A stretch of DNA of 5,019 nucleotides from Glaesserella parasuis. Lineage in GTDB: Bacteria; Pseudomonadota; Gammaproteobacteria; Enterobacterales; Pasteurellaceae. The first letter of the stretch is position 1. The number at the start of each line of letters is the position of its first letter. Location of the stretch: contig NZ_MUXW01000080.1 in assembly GCF_002015085.1 (NCBI RefSeq), positions 1-5,019 on the forward strand, in the 5' to 3' direction. This document shows positions 4,867 through 5,019 of this stretch, in pieces. The position numbers and the translations under genes were made by a program. The notes beneath the pieces are model-generated. The model saw only the letters and a list, made by a program, of their open reading frames with translations, was not told the origin of the DNA and made no database searches.

Positions 4867-4875
4867 CTAAAAATT
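4850..4875 (-). promoter_or_regulatory. 9-bp dyad spanning the rplJ -35 box
   Basis: AATTTTTAG (4867-4875) and CTAAAAATT (4850-4858) are perfect inverted arms separated by 8 bp that hold the -35 hexamer. The geometry is that of an operator for a dimeric regulator, but it may be incidental in AT-rich promoter DNA. No regulator family is recognised. Confidence 0.35.
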
Positions 4876-5019
4876 CAGGCGAATATCTGGTATCTGCTCA
4901 GGGCAACCACATATGTTGTCCATTTTTCAACCTACACGCCGAGCAACAGCTCATCTCGAAATTCATCTGACCAACCGGCAGCGGTCAATTTCCCTTTTAT
5001 ACTCTGCTTTTTCGGGTGT
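4876..5019. other. Unassigned region at right edge
   Basis: No gene is assigned here. On the minus strand two frames are open from the window edge: one encodes about 18 residues ending at the TGA near 4963, the other about 28 residues (ending DEFRDELLLGV) at the TAG near 4934. Either could be the tail of a gene beyond the window, and I recognise neither. A possible 18-codon ORF (4867-4923, starting MDNICGCPEQ) has only a weak AGG upstream. Small inverted repeats occur (TGACC/GGTCA, GAGC/GCTC, CAAC/GTTG), none with a terminator tail. Confidence 0.3.

Overview
The window looks like chromosome from a member of the Pasteurellaceae (Gammaproteobacteria). The evidence is the AT-rich base composition, the Haemophilus/Actinobacillus-like character of XerD, NudF, PsiE and the ribosomal proteins, and one near-match (8 of 9) to the Actinobacillus-type DNA uptake 9-mer ACAAGCGGT. 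No exact uptake 9-mer of either the Actinobacillus or the Haemophilus (AAGTGCGGT) type was seen. Species cannot be fixed from the sequence alone.

Left part, plus strand (1-436): the distal end of a ribosomal RNA operon. A short 23S-5S spacer holding a long inverted repeat is followed by a complete 5S rRNA, tRNA-Asp(GTC), a perfect small hairpin, tRNA-Trp(CCA), and a strong intrinsic terminator. This 5S-Asp-Trp order matches the end of rrnC in Escherichia coli.

Middle part, plus strand (437-1775): xerD, the chromosome-dimer-resolution recombinase with all six catalytic residues. It is tightly coupled to a 97-residue, three-helix membrane protein of unknown function. A short convergent intergenic region with a weak inverted repeat follows.

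Right part, minus strand (1776-5019), read from right to left: a promoter, a structured leader of about 240 nt, rplJ (L10), rplL (L7/L12), an intrinsic terminator, then a compact three-gene set of an Sfp-type phosphopantetheinyl transferase, psiE and nudF. The leader carries the recognisable L10 autoregulatory element and a terminator-like hairpin just before the rplJ ribosome-binding site. The three genes after the terminator are 7 and 9 bp apart. At both junctions the same TAAGGA serves as upstream stop codon and downstream Shine-Dalgarno site. rpoBC does not follow rplL, unlike in E. coli.

This is essentially a housekeeping region. I see no mobile element, CRISPR array, defence cluster or clearly new system. 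The points most worth checking are the rplJ leader, the dyad over its -35 box, the apparently SD-less starts of xerD and the PPTase, and the unassigned right edge (4867-5019), where short open frames run out of the window.
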